A stretch of 64,000 nt of DNA from NCBI RefSeq assembly GCF_932526225.1, contig NC_064034.1, positions 9,425,387-9,489,386 on the forward strand, read 5' to 3'. Made by a program: the position numbers and the translations under genes. The DNA is from Nematostella vectensis. Its lineage: Eukaryota; Cnidaria; Anthozoa; Actiniaria; Edwardsiidae. The notes beneath the pieces were generated by a model. It saw only the letters and a program-made list of their open reading frames with translations. It had not been told where the DNA came from and made no database searches. Shown here piece by piece: positions 21,868 to 34,285 of this stretch (within the stretch, counting starts at the first letter, position 1; the number at the start of each line of letters is the position of its first letter).

Positions 21868-24800
21868 AGATGGTTAAGTCAACTTGAATGTGTAAATATA
21901 TTTGGTTTTTAGCTCATAAATTTTCAACGACTTGCATAGGGTCTCCGTAAATGGAATATGGCACCAGATTGTTTTTGACTGTCCATCTTACTACCAGCGT
22001 AGAGAAACCAGCTGTTTTGAATCGCCTTCGAACCACACGTTCGTCGAGTCGGAAGCCTTGTCAGCCTCGATCAGTTTTCTCCCGCTCCCGTTACACGCGT
22101 ACCGAGTTATTGATTCAAGCGCGATGGGTGATTCTGTCGTAGGAAATAAATTGTATGTAATGATGATGTCTTACAAGATGTTAATTGATAGCAAACTCTA
22201 GCCCTGGGGCAACAGGGGCCTAGTAATGGCAATAATATAGCAAGCAGGCTAAGTGAATACAATATACGCGCAGTGCTGTGGTCGAAGTTTTCGAAATCGT
22301 CACTGACGCGCTTCCCATCCATTTGTTCTTCGATTTGCATTTTTCGTGTCAGATTCCCAAGATGCTCTCTTAACGTGCGTCGCCTAGCAACTCGGCGTCA
22401 GTTTTATTTATTTTTGTTAATATGGACAGGGAGGAGCCCTATGCTAACGGCGCGCAAAATGGAAAAAAAGATAATTCCTTTTAATGAAATATTATGTTTA
22501 TTTACGAACTCGATCGATTCTAAGTGAGTGCGCGTGCGATACAAATGCTTAAGCTCATTCTCCAAAAATATCGAGCTTGATCACCTTTCTGCGGGGACTC
22601 CCAAGTACATTATTATATTTTCTTATTTGCCATAAGATTGCCAGCCCACGACCTCCCCCCCCCCCCCCCCCCCCCTCCTCCACTACCGCCCTAGCAGTGA
22701 CAACGTGGGGATTTTTGCGCTAGGTCAGGCAAATAAAGGCCTGCCAAAATTTCCACGTTTGTTGCCATTACCCCCCTCTTCTTTTTCCGTCCCTACACTC
22801 TAAACGTGTAGAGATCTCGGCTTCTAAGTGTGCCCCCTCCCCTATCTTTCCATTCCTATACTCCGTACTCCAATGTAGAAGTCTCTCTAATCCAAAGTGT
22901 GTTCTATTTTTAATTCAGTTAATTTTTTTCCCTCGCTACCCCTATTTGCTCTAGGCTCCATACGCACTCAATCGTTTGCTAACCGACTCTCTAAATAATT
23001 GCACTGACGCCTTTTGTATGGCATTTACACAACGGAGTGCTCCCTAAGTCATTTATTACTCTAAAGTTGTCTGTCGAATTTTTACTTGGTTATCTGTGAG
23101 ATGTCGGATTAACATGGTATCTCCCGCTCTTCATTTGCGTGCTCTTATAATGTCGCGCCATTATCTCGGTTTGTACGTCACAGAATTAACCTTGATGGTG
23201 CAGATTTCTCGTAGAAATGCATGACGTCACTAAAGTACATTTCACGGAAGTGCGTAATGGTCGAATGTTCACGGGCTTATTTGAGTTATCGTTTTTGCAT
23301 GCATTTCGAGAAAATTGGGTCTCCAATATAAGCGTAGAGAATTGGGTCTCCAATATAAGCGTAAAATTGTGTTTATACTAGTATATATAGGTATGACATA
23401 TGAATATGAAATATGTAAAAAAAACTAAAACGTTCGATTGAAATAAGCAATTTTTCAGGAACATTAACACCCTTTGACTTTGCCATGTTAAAAATGACTG
23501 ATAGAAAATATAAATATTTCTGGATGTTTTGAATGTCGCATGTTGCTATTATAGAATCATGCTTTAATTCAAACGAAGCTTCTTGAAACCAATCCTCAAA
23601 GCATTAAATGGAAACTTCCCTTTTCAATTAAAATAGCTGCTAAGAACGTGCTCATGAAAATAATAACAAATCGACTTGACCTAATTATTCTCTTGCTCTT
23701 GGTGTACAACCCAGATCGAGGGCTAGAGGCCTCTGTGACATTTAATGGGTTCTCGAGGGGAAAGGGGTGTTCTGTTATAATTGTTTGGGGAGAGGGGGGG
23801 GGCGTCGCTCTGTTATTGCTAGGAGTTCGGTCTAAGATTATCCATACTTATCAATCAATCCAGTTTTGAAAACTGTCGTTTTTCTAGCTCGCTCGGTCAA
23901 TTCCTTATAAGGACATTACATATCACATTTAGAAGTCCGCTACAATCGTTTTTTTTTTTCGCTTTTTTTTGTCGCCCTAAACTGTGTACGTCGATTATTT
24001 TTCGTAAACTTGCAGGAATTCGTGTTTACCACGATTTTGCAGGCCGCCATTTTGAAACAGGCCAAAGCCCTAGCGTTTTTAAGAACATAAAATTTCTCCC
24101 GAGCGCTCGCCCAAGGCTCCTTTTTGGAACATATTTGACTGCCATTGATTGATATACGTCACGTTACTGTGCGTGGGTGTATATTTGAGAGATTTTTCAA
24201 ATAATTATTTATTAAATTTGAGTATATTTGTATGTCTTTTTAGATTCGAAAGGAGGTGGATGGGGCTGGAGAGTGCATTCACTGAATTCTTTGCGACAGC
24301 AAAAAGCGCAGCGCCAGACCCAGGTTTTGATACTTCGTCTTTAGGGGAGGGAGGGGTGGGTGCGGTAGGTGAGTGGAGGGGACGGGGAGTGGCAGCCCAG
24401 TCCCAGGTGCTCTTACCCGGATTTCTGATCGGGTTCCCTGTGGTCGGGAAGAGTTGTGAAGTCACAGAAAACCATTGAAACCTTCATACAATTATTTGTC
24501 ACCATCATAAGAAGGGAAAATAACGAAATTTATTAGAATTTCTAAAGTTTTATTGAACGATTATATTTTTTAACTCTCCTTTTATACAATAAAATCATTC
24601 ATACGACAATAATTGAAACCTCGAATTTCAAGTTTATTTTTCGCCACATATTTACATTAATTATAGTACATTAATGATCATAATCAGACAAATACATGGT
24701 GAGGAGGACCATGATATTTCCGTCAGTGCCTGTTTTCCTGTGATACGAGCTGTATTAAAGTGTTAAGTCATTTGTGACCTTCAAAGCGCCATGAAAGTGA

Positions 24801-25600
24801 CCAATCCCACCAATCTCAATTATTTTATGATAATGACAGACGAAACGAAATACCAAGTTCTTGATGTGCAGTTACAGAAAAGATCCTTTCAGCAGCCCTC
24901 TCCTTTCTTTCCTTAAACACACGGAAACGTTTGCTGTGCAAACTACTGCGAGCGACACAAAATTTTCTAAACACACAGTATGGCAAGCATGCTGTTTGAA
25001 TATGTGGTACCCCCCATCCCCACCCCAACCACCAATAATAAACAATAACTGAATGAACAATAATAAATAAATAAGTAAAAATACCATCATCATTGGCCAT
25101 CATTACAAGTCTTAGCCAAGGTTTTCAGGTTTTATCACCGGGGGCTCTTCAAAAATGCGTTTACTGTACCTGAATACTGGCGTCACAGTATGGTATAAAT
25201 ACATGTTTGTTCTATGAGATAGATATGCATGAAAGTATAGAGAAATCATTTTAGAAAGTTCATTTCAGGTACTTTTAATCGATGTATTTCATTCTTTTAT
25301 TACTCTAGTTCTTTATACTACGCTTTATACGTATTGTGACAGTGCCATAAGCCACGGTAACAATACGTTATCTATTTTCGGAGGCAGCGTGTTATATGTC
25401 ACATAGTGGGAGTCACTTCATTAAGTCTTGTAGTATTATTAGCGGGGCGGTCCCCAATTCTCCTGTGAGTGGATATGTTTAGACGTCTTCCTCTAACCCT
25501 ACCCGTTTGAGGGCGGACCTGCATCTCCCTAACCCTTTTTATTTCGGCTAATCCTTATTTTTCAGCTTTTCTCCTTGCTTAAAGGGACTAGTTTGATGAC
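21868..25600. other. intergenic; poly-C tract, short tandem duplication, no gene
   Basis: No gene is supportable. Contents include a run of about 22 C at 22,653-22,674, a two-copy 28-bp duplication (AATTGGGTCTCCAATATAAG) near 23,310-23,367, and a YY1-like GCCGCCATTTTG at 24,043. No protein domain was recognised in the short open frames. Confidence 0.45.
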
Positions 25601-25639
25601 TAGCTGATATTATTGTTGTGGAAACATTTTCCTTTACTT

Positions 25640-26086
25640 TCAGCCGGTCCCGACCACACGGAAGAAGCGCATCGTTTGTCATCGCGTATTCACGAGGGCA
25701 TCATACGAAGAAAAAAAACGCGCATTGAAATGGCGGATTCAGGAAGAAAGCAAACGGATATCGAATCCGCACATCGCCATGGCAAACATACGAAGAAGAA
25801 AAACGCGGTTCGTCATGGCGGATTCACAAAGACAGCGCACGGACAACAAACCCGCCCTTGCTAGGCCGGTGGCCATATTTGATTGCGCAATAATATGGCT
25901 GAGCGAGTAATGCGGAAGGAAGCCCCTGGGTCGCTTGTAAACCGGCCATCAATTGATAGAATGGAAGTACTTCCCGTAGTCATAAGTCACGTGAATGGAG
26001 GGGAGAAGACTTGTATTGGTGAGCAGGCCTCGCGTCGGTATACTCAGCGACGGATTGTCGGATAGTGAGGAACAAGGTTCAACGAG
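25640..26086 (+). promoter_or_regulatory. possible promoter / first-exon region
   Basis: This stretch is richer in CpG than its surroundings and has repeated ATGGCGGATTC words (YY1-like, often placed near transcription starts). It ends in a strong donor-like AACGAG|GTAAGATAG at 26,086/26,087. That arrangement fits a noncoding first exon on the plus strand, but no partner exon can be shown. The next plus-strand gene, the P450 at 31,695, is a possible but distant partner. Confidence 0.25.
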
Positions 26087-29000
26087 GTAAGATAGTAGGT
26101 AAGCTATTTTAATATCGATGATTGACGTCTAAAATACTCCTTTTAAGAAAATACTTGTTTTTAATAGCCGAAAGCACTCGCGGTTAAGTGGTCTATTAAA
26201 TTTATTGAATAATGGGTAGAGGCCCCAGCTTTGATGAAATAGTAGGTGAAACAAAAAGAGTTATTTTATATTTCTAGTTTATATTGATAGATTATGAATG
26301 ACTATCTTTTTAAAAAGAGGAAAAGAAAACAAAAAAAGAAGTATCTTTTCTGATGTTTTTTTTATGCGAGCTCATTCATAATGACGAAAAAGTATATTGA
26401 TAAATCCAAGTTGAAGGGGTGCCAAAAGTCTACAATTTTTTGCTAATAACATTTTTTTAGACATTTAATGACTCAAAACTATTTTGGGTCCAAAGTTTAT
26501 AAAAATACGTAACGGAAACTATTTAAGCAAAGCTACTTTTGTTATCCTTGTAGGTTCACCCCCAGTAGCGTAAAGGTTTTTTGTGTAGTGTTTCTTTGTT
26601 TTCTTGCCTGTCGCAGCAAGCGGGTTGCCGGTTTTATTTACTGCACTGTGAGACACTTTAATCTAGTAGTCGGTGAACCAAGACGTGTTCATGTAATGAG
26701 GCACATAATCTTGAAATTTGTTCATGGCTGTTCGCGTGTGCGGTCCTTTTACATGTTAAAATCCCGCCACATTGGGCTCAGCCGTCACTCTTTCAAATAG
26801 TTTTCAACAGGATTTTATACAGACGAAAAAACGAGATCTTTTAGAAATGTTTGTGAAGCAATGTAACACACTGGTCGTAATGTGGGTTAATAAAAACTAT
26901 GATTAACACTCAATTGAATGTAAAATTATATTGTTTAAAAAGATGTACGGTGTTCATTTTATAGAATCAGAAATGATCAATGCCATGATGACGATGTTGA
27001 CTTTGATAATTAAAATGTATACACAGTGATAACAATAAGAGAATCAGAATAGATACCCTTTGCATCCTTTCCTTTGCCCAGGTGGAATAACGTAGCTCTA
27101 ATACATCCGGGTTTATGCGCCTTTTACGGATATGTTTTGTACAGAACAATATTCATGTATTCATAGTCAAGAAACACCCATAAGGAAAGGGGGGTTATTT
27201 TTAGCCGCTCTAGCTATTTTTGATAAAATATATATAAACAATATATCCCGCTAACTGAAAGTATGCGAACTCTTGTAAATCGTTATCGCGAGTACGATTT
27301 GGACGGGTCCGATTTTAGTTTTTCTCGGGTAACTCGAATAAAAACCCGAATAACTCTACACCCTTCGCAGTAGGAACTTTTTTTTTCTTGCCATATTTTC
27401 CTCAAACATTAATGTCGATATTCCTAAAAAAAGGTTATCGAATTTTGATAATCCTTTTTCTGATGTTTTTCTCTTTTTGATGTTGTGAGTCCCACCAGGC
27501 CATCTTAATTAATTGTTCTTGATGCTTATGAGCAGTAAGATATTTTAGTCCAGTCCCTGCTTATAACTGATTTGGTTCCTCTTTTATAGATTGGGTAAGA
27601 GGTATTGTATAAATCAAACTAACCCTAAATAATGATCTAGTGAAAGATTAAGATTTGGTATTGTACAGATAAAAAAAATAGAATAAAACTAAAACTTGAA
27701 ATAGGAATAAAAAGTAGGAAAAGAGGGGGAACATTAATAGTAAATTCTACATATACGTATTTTAGACGTATGCACAACAGATTGCGATCCGCCCTAAGGC
27801 CGGTTAATTCGCTAAAGGTCGTTCACCATGAGAATCTCTAAAGGTCTACTGCAGAAACTCTAGACCTTTTTCCTTCTGCCAAAACTCTAGACCTTTGTCC
27901 TTCAGATAGCTCATATACTAAACATATTTGAGCCTTTTAAATGTTCTTTTTTGTGCGATTTGTACCAAAATGAGAATCAATGAAAACCTTTTGTCTTTTA
28001 CTCATGTGCAAAACGTATTTGTGTCTTGTGGATTTTAAATGTTCTTTTTTTATGATTGCAAGAAAACGGCCTAGTTTCTTTGTAATTCGTTCTGTTGTAG
28101 TGTAATTTGTGGTAATTATTTTTAACAACGTCACACGCTCCTAGGGAAGCTAGAGTGTTTACTTAAAGTACAATGTCCCGAAGGCATATTCTAGATTTGT
28201 CTTGTTTTGATCAAATGTAATGGTCCAAATAAGACCAAGCCGAGGAACAAATATCCAAGGATTTACTAAGTACAGCTACAAAAGGATGAAAATATGAAAT
28301 AAAATAAAAGGGATCCGGGGGATCATTGCATTGTTACCCGTAACACAAGCGGGATTTGGAAGTTCAGCTCGTACAAATATTATAACACTAAAAAAACTAT
28401 TCTTGTTGACAACGGGAACCTCCTACGCATTTTCGAAGGAAACGCTTTTCTTAAGAACTTAAGAAATTGCAAATCTCGAAGGTGATCCAGAAATGTAGAG
28501 CCTCTTTCCCCTTGTGTGTTTTTGTTACTCCAACACGCACCATCCTCATTCACGGATATTTCTTCTCACCGTAAAAAGTGTTTTCTTTAGCTATCCGTGC
28601 GCACATTTCGGTATTCTGGAGTTTTGTGCATGTTCACACTGGGAGGTTGTGGATGTACAGCATTTGAGATGATAGTCGGTGTTGGGTAGTCGGCACTTGA
28701 CCCGGTATCCTGACCGAAAGAGCGATCCGTCGGGGTCCTTTATAGCACTTGAAGGCTACTTATTAGTCCAAGTTACAAAGGCCTTCTGTAAGCTCTTCAC
28801 AGTTCATTAATCGCTTTAAATTTTTGATATTATTCGCAGGATTAGTAGAGAGGCTCTCGAGCAACCTGTGCGCAGGACGTTTGCATATCATTATATAAAC
28901 ACTATCAGGGTCTATACACTTTCACTTGGCGGACCATTCATCGAGTACACCGCTACGATAGTGCACACCACAAGAGACCCAGCGGGGCTTACATTTCAGG

Positions 29001-31130
29001 GCGTTCTCGATCAGAGGTAAGAATATGTGGGGACTTGGTGAAGTGATCGTGGAAGAAGTAAACAGTGGGTCACTTAGTGTTAATAAATGTACTATTCGGA
29101 CACGGATCAGCAGAGAGTTACAAGCATGTCTACTCACAACTGATTACTTTATTAATCGTGAATCAATAAGCATCGGTTTAGCTACACGAGGTGATTAATG
29201 GCGCAGAGTTGTCGTCGTAGACGGACCGTGTCAACGAAAACTTTTGAATCATGGGGTCAGTACGCAGCTCTTACAAGCTGCAATTTGATTGGGCAAATGA
29301 ACAATATCCGCACCTCGACACAAAGAACAAGAAGAATAGAGACAAAAGAACTCCTTTGTAGAACAAAGATAATAGGAGACAAAGCAGCTGCGTACTCATG
29401 AGGTTTACTTTAATACACAGTGTAAGCACATGACATTATTGAGTTTAGATGAGTGACAAAGAAGCCCAACATGTACTTCCTTTTACCGTTGCAATTGAAC
29501 ATCACCATTAGCATCTATGAATCATAAATCATCCACGTCTTGGAACACGCCACCCCATGTTAAATTTCGGTCAAATTGTTTTTCAAAGAAGGTTGAGGCA
29601 ACTGCATCGAATCATACAATCTGCCGGATGCTCCCCTCCTTGGCCATTGTTCAAAGGTCCTTTTATTTGTCGCCATCTCTCCCCCCCTCTCTAGTGAGGT
29701 CAGCGATAGGACTATCATGTGTTTTATTGGTGATTGATGTTGACATGTAAACAGGAAGTGGTTTATCGATAGATAATATCTCACCCCCTGCTGCTACGGG
29801 TATCTATTTTATACTTTTCCAGGGAGGTTTTCGGACTGAATTGCCTCTATAAACACAGCCAATCATTCCAACTAGATAAGACTCGGTGTTCCTAGGTTTG
29901 TATTTCATTGAACTTATGATAATAATAATGACAAGGATCGATCATTATGATCATGATAATGCCTTCCAATGATCACATATGATGCTATTTTACGTAGCCA
30001 CGTAAAACTTTTCAAACAAGAAGAACACATTCTCCTAACATTAATGTAACGCTAACGGTTGACTTTTTGTTGTACTTATACGCCATCCATCAGATCTCCC
30101 TCATTCACACTGTGAAGGGAGTCTTTTAGTGTTGGCGCCGTAGTTTACAGTGCAAGCTCAATTCAATCTTCGGTAAACATATAGCTGTTCACAGCATAAT
30201 AGTATAGAAATAATATAAGTATCGTAGACCTGGCCCATGGTCTTTGAATCATTTCTGAGGCTTGTAAGTTCGCGAGTTTTCTGTGCAAGTGCCCATGTTA
30301 CGTGTAGGCACTGCTCGTTGGCTTATGAGCTCAGATTATCACACCCCGCCGATACTGTTACAGGTTTTCTAATAGCGCGTTCGATGACATAAGTACTCAT
30401 GGGTTTGTCTGTGTCGTATGTTCGTAAGTTGATCATAATCCGATGTATTACCTCTTTGGCCTTCAAGTTCGCGCAGTTCACGAGCTCTGACTCTCATAAG
30501 GTAACGCTGCATTCATTGCCTTTTGCGATCATTTATTCTACACCGGTGGTGAAGTGTATAAGAAAGTGCTACGAGAGGAATTTAGATGTCCGGAAATTGT
30601 GCAAAAGACTGGCACCTCGTTTTACACCCGGTTCTCTATAGCTTAGTTTTTCAAGTGGGGTAAAATTGGACCGTTCGTTATCACAGTATCCATTTAGAGG
30701 GTCGAAATTTCTTTCGCATAGGCGTCATACCTGTTTTTCTGTGTATGAAAGTAGTACTTATAATTCATTCGTGTCATATTTTAAACGAATAAGTGATCAA
30801 TTAATTTCGCTGTCTAGCCACTAGCAGTCTTCGTATTACTCGTGTCTCTCGGGGCTGTCTGGAATCCCTCGGGACAATCTTAAAGGGCTTTTACTCACGT
30901 GAATCGCTGTATTTACGTGTGAACAGTACATGTGACTATTTCAAATGGGTCACCTTGCACGTTTTTAGTCAGAGACAACACCAGTTGCTCTAAACATTTT
31001 GCCCGATCATTGCGCGCTCTTTATTGCATCAAAGGTGACTCAGCACCAGCCCTTCGTGTCATGTAAAGAATGCCTTAGTTCGCCACCGACAGCAAGGGTG
31101 ATGTGCAGAGTCCAGCAAACAGCTATCAAG
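26087..31130. other. intergenic, no gene recognised
   Basis: About 5 kb of mostly AT-rich unique sequence. I saw no domain-bearing open frame, tRNA or transposon that I could defend. A small CTCTAGACCTTT repeat occurs near 27,860-27,900. Confidence 0.45.
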
Positions 31131-31131
31131 C

Positions 31132-31650
31132 TGTGATATATAGTGCACTATAGCGCGAGTCACCCTGAGCGACCTTGCAAATAGTCATCTTGATCGCGGC
31201 TGTTACGTAACAGAGATGGTGGAGAAAGAAGTAAAGGTAATTGGACGAAGGACGTGGCGGTGGCAAATGATACGAATACCACGAATATGTTGAAGGCGGT
31301 CTATATGTCCAAGAATAGAACCCTGTCTTCGAGTGTGCTAACCTTGCAATGGCTAAACCTAGCCTTCAAATACTCAAACGATACCTCAGTCGATACTCCC
31401 TCCACCTGAAGTTAATATTATTTTGTAGCCCAACACAAACTCAATTCAAACTGACGATAAATCTAACACCCAAAACCTTAAGTATTGTTGGACTAGCTTG
31501 AAATGACTTTGGTCCAATGTTAGACACTTACTTTTTATCAAAACATAGTCATTACATTTGAAAACGCGGTGGTAATTCCCCTCCTCCCTGAGAGAACAAT
31601 TCCTCCTGTTTGTGTAAGTCATTGCTTAAGACTGTCCATTTGATTTCAGT
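31132..31650 (+). promoter_or_regulatory. candidate 5' UTR exon and intron of the P450 gene
   Basis: A TATATAG box-like word lies at about 31,137. About 100 bp downstream, AAGTAAAG|GTAATT offers a donor near 31,237, and ATTTGATTTCAG at about 31,650 offers an acceptor 45 bp before the P450 ATG. If spliced this way, a short upstream open frame (ATGGTGGAGAAAGAAGTAAAG, then TTC CCA TAA) would precede the main start. The sites are visible; their use is inferred. Confidence 0.3.
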
Positions 31651-31694
31651 TCCCATAACCCCCGTCGTCCTCCAAAAGGAGGAGGAGCTACAGG

Positions 31695-34285
31695 ATGCTT
31701 ATAGAAGGCGTGGCCGTCCTCGTGGTCGTTATCTCAGCGCTGATGCTCTTCTCCTTCGGTTCCCACTATAGAGAGAACAAAAAACTTCCACCTGGCCCCC
31801 TACCCCTCCCCCTCATCGGCAACATGCTTCAAATGGGCCCCACCCCTCATCTTGGCCTCACAGAACTCGCCAAGTCTTACGGAGAAGTGTTTCGGCTCAA
31901 AGTCGGAAGTCATCGGATTGTGGTCGTGAATAGTATCGAGGCTGCTCGTGAGGCGCTTGTCCGTCGTGCGAATGACTTCGCTGGCCGACCCATGTTGTAC
32001 ACCGCGAGCCTGATATCCCGTAATGGGACAGATATTGCTTTTGGAGACTTTGGGCCTTTGTGGAAACAACAGCGAAAGATTGCGCACTCGGCTTTAAGGA
32101 TGTTTGGCAGCGGTCTCAAACCACTTGAGGAAAAGGTAACCTCTAAATGGATAGCCATCACGTACTCTAGATATAGTGAGTCTAGTATTTTTGCACATCC
32201 GGTCATCTTGACCATACATCCGAGATCTTTTTAAACCCATACCGCTGGCCTCAAATCCTAAATATATTTTTCAATAGAGTCAAAGGCGCAATTTTCTGTC
32301 GATTCAGGGAGCACCATACGTTCTTGGCTCTCACAAAAACAGCGAAATCCAAGATCTCCCTTTTAACTAAGTTTCTTCCAACGCTTTTTGTATACTTTCT
32401 TTTTTGAAAAACGCGGTGAAAAATTGAGTCGATTGATATTATCTAAAAAATAAACTCAGGAGCAGGGTTTGTCGAGCCTTATAAAATAAAACGTTGTGCG
32501 ATCTTTGGCCCTGAGATCACCCTTGCCCACCAATACCTCCGGAGACGGAGAAATTGATCAAAAAGCTTTCCATATGTAGAGGGCCCATCCCCCTATCTGC
32601 ATTTGACACACCTTATACCTGATCACGGCACCTGTATTTAGATCACTGTGGAGGCGGACGAATTGATCAAGAGACTCTCCCTCGTGGAGGGCCGCGCCCA
32701 CAACCCTAAGGATGACGTGAACCTCGCGGTGCTCAACATCATCTGCTCTTTTGTGTTCGGCTCGCGCTATGACATGGACGACCCAGAGTTCCACACGGTC
32801 GTCGACTACACGGAACAATTCGTGCAAGGGTTCCGTGCTGCCAGTTTGGTCGACTACTTTCCATGGCTTAGACACTTACCAAATAAAGGTACGTATTGAG
32901 ATAGCTATCCATCCCCGGGTACCCAGGGCGTCGCAGTCAGCGTAACGAGGCGCGAGAGCAAGACGGCGGAGGGGGGAAGGGGCGGGAGGGAAGAGAAAGG
33001 AAGGAGAAGACGTCTCATTTTTCCTTCTTTCTCTTTTCGAACCCATTCATTCATTGCTTAGGCTGTCACAAATACATTGTTTGTTAAGGCTGTCATGTAT
33101 ATATGTATCATTGGTTGCTAAGGATGTTATGTATATATATGTATCTCGTTGGTTGCCAAGGCTGCAATCTATGTATATATTTATCTCATTGGTTGCTAAG
33201 GCTGTCATGTACATATGTTTATACATCTCATAGGTTGCTAAGGCTGTCGTATATATGTATCTCATAGCTAGTTAAGGCGTCATGTATATATGTATACCTT
33301 TGGTTGCTAGGGCTGTCATGTATATGTATATATATATATCTCTTTGGTTGCTAAGGCTGTCATGTATATATACATATTTATTGGATGTTAAGGGTGATCT
33401 CATAATCACTTGAAGAGATTTCCTGTTGTCAAGCTATTTTTTACATGAAACTTCTCTAGAAATGTCAACTTTGTATTTATCTTTCTAGGGCTGCGACAAA
33501 TCAAGGAAGCATGTCAAAACAGAGATGTCGTCCTCCAGAAGAAATACCAAGAGCACCTCGTCACCTACGAACACGGCGTCATTCGCGACCTAACAGACGC
33601 CCTCCTCAGCGCCAACAAAGCCTCCCAAGAGGAATCTGCATACCTGCCTATGACGGAAGACCATATCATCATGACCATGAACGACATTTTCAGTGCTGGA
33701 CTAGAAACCACCGCGACGTCCATCCTCTGGTCGCTGGTTTACCTCATAAGAAATCCTAAAGTACAAGAGCAGCTGCACCAACAGATAGACGAGGTTGTCG
33801 GTCGCGACAGAGCGCCCGAGCTATCAGACCGCGAGAATCTACCTCTAATTGAAGCTACAATCGCTGAGGTCCTGCGGAGTAGTTCTCTTGTTCCACTCCT
33901 CTTTCCACATTCCACCACGACAGACACTCACCTTCGAGGGTACGAGGTCCCTAAGGACACAATCGTGCTTTTCAATGTCTGGAATATGCATCATGACCCT
34001 CAGAGGTGGTCCAACCCCGACGAGTTCGATCCTACAAGGTTTCTGGATGATAAAGGCAAGTTTATCTGTCCGGCGACACTTAGTTACTTGCCGTTTTCAG
34101 CTGGAAGAAGAGTCTGCCTTGCGGAATCGCTTGGGAAGATGCAGCTGTTCTTGTTCATCTCTCGACTGTTGCACAAGTTTCGCTTCAGTGTTCCTCCAAA
34201 TGGACATCCTCCCAGTCTCGAGGGGGTTTTCGGGGCAAGCCTGTGCCCTAAACCATTTCGGATAGTGGTCGAAAAGAGGTCTTGA
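31695..34285 (+). CDS. cytochrome P450, clan 2, CYP17-like (3 exons, 494 aa)
   Basis: Microsomal haem-thiolate mono-oxygenase. Exons are 31,695-32,135, 32,642-32,888 and 33,489-34,285. The GT-AG junctions keep frame and sum to 495 codons including the stop. An N-terminal hydrophobic anchor (residues 3-22) is followed by the proline hinge LPPGPLPLPLIGN. Helix C has WKQQR (W123, R127). Helix I has AGLETT at 299-304, with Glu in place of the common Asp, as in CYP17. The ExxR motif is EVLR (356-359), followed by DPTRF (PERF region, to 414) and the haem loop FSAGRRVCLA with Cys439. In the loop, Ala replaces the usual Gly two residues after the Cys, and Gly replaces the usual Ala at Cys+6. Intron 2 holds an imperfect tandem repeat. 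Resemblance to steroid 17-hydroxylase/lyase is at family level only; the substrate is unknown. Confidence 0.93.
33050..33390. repeat. imperfect about 40-bp minisatellite in P450 intron 2
   Basis: Seven to eight degenerate copies of a unit containing TTGGTTGCTAAGGCTGTCAT followed by GTATATATGTATCTCA. Unit length varies with the number of TA dinucleotides. It lies wholly inside the intron between exons 2 and 3. Confidence 0.85.

Noticed and set aside
24149-24478. 109-codon plus frame with Gly-rich segment
   Set aside because: No domain, with a compensating open frame on the minus strand. Composition follows local G-richness.
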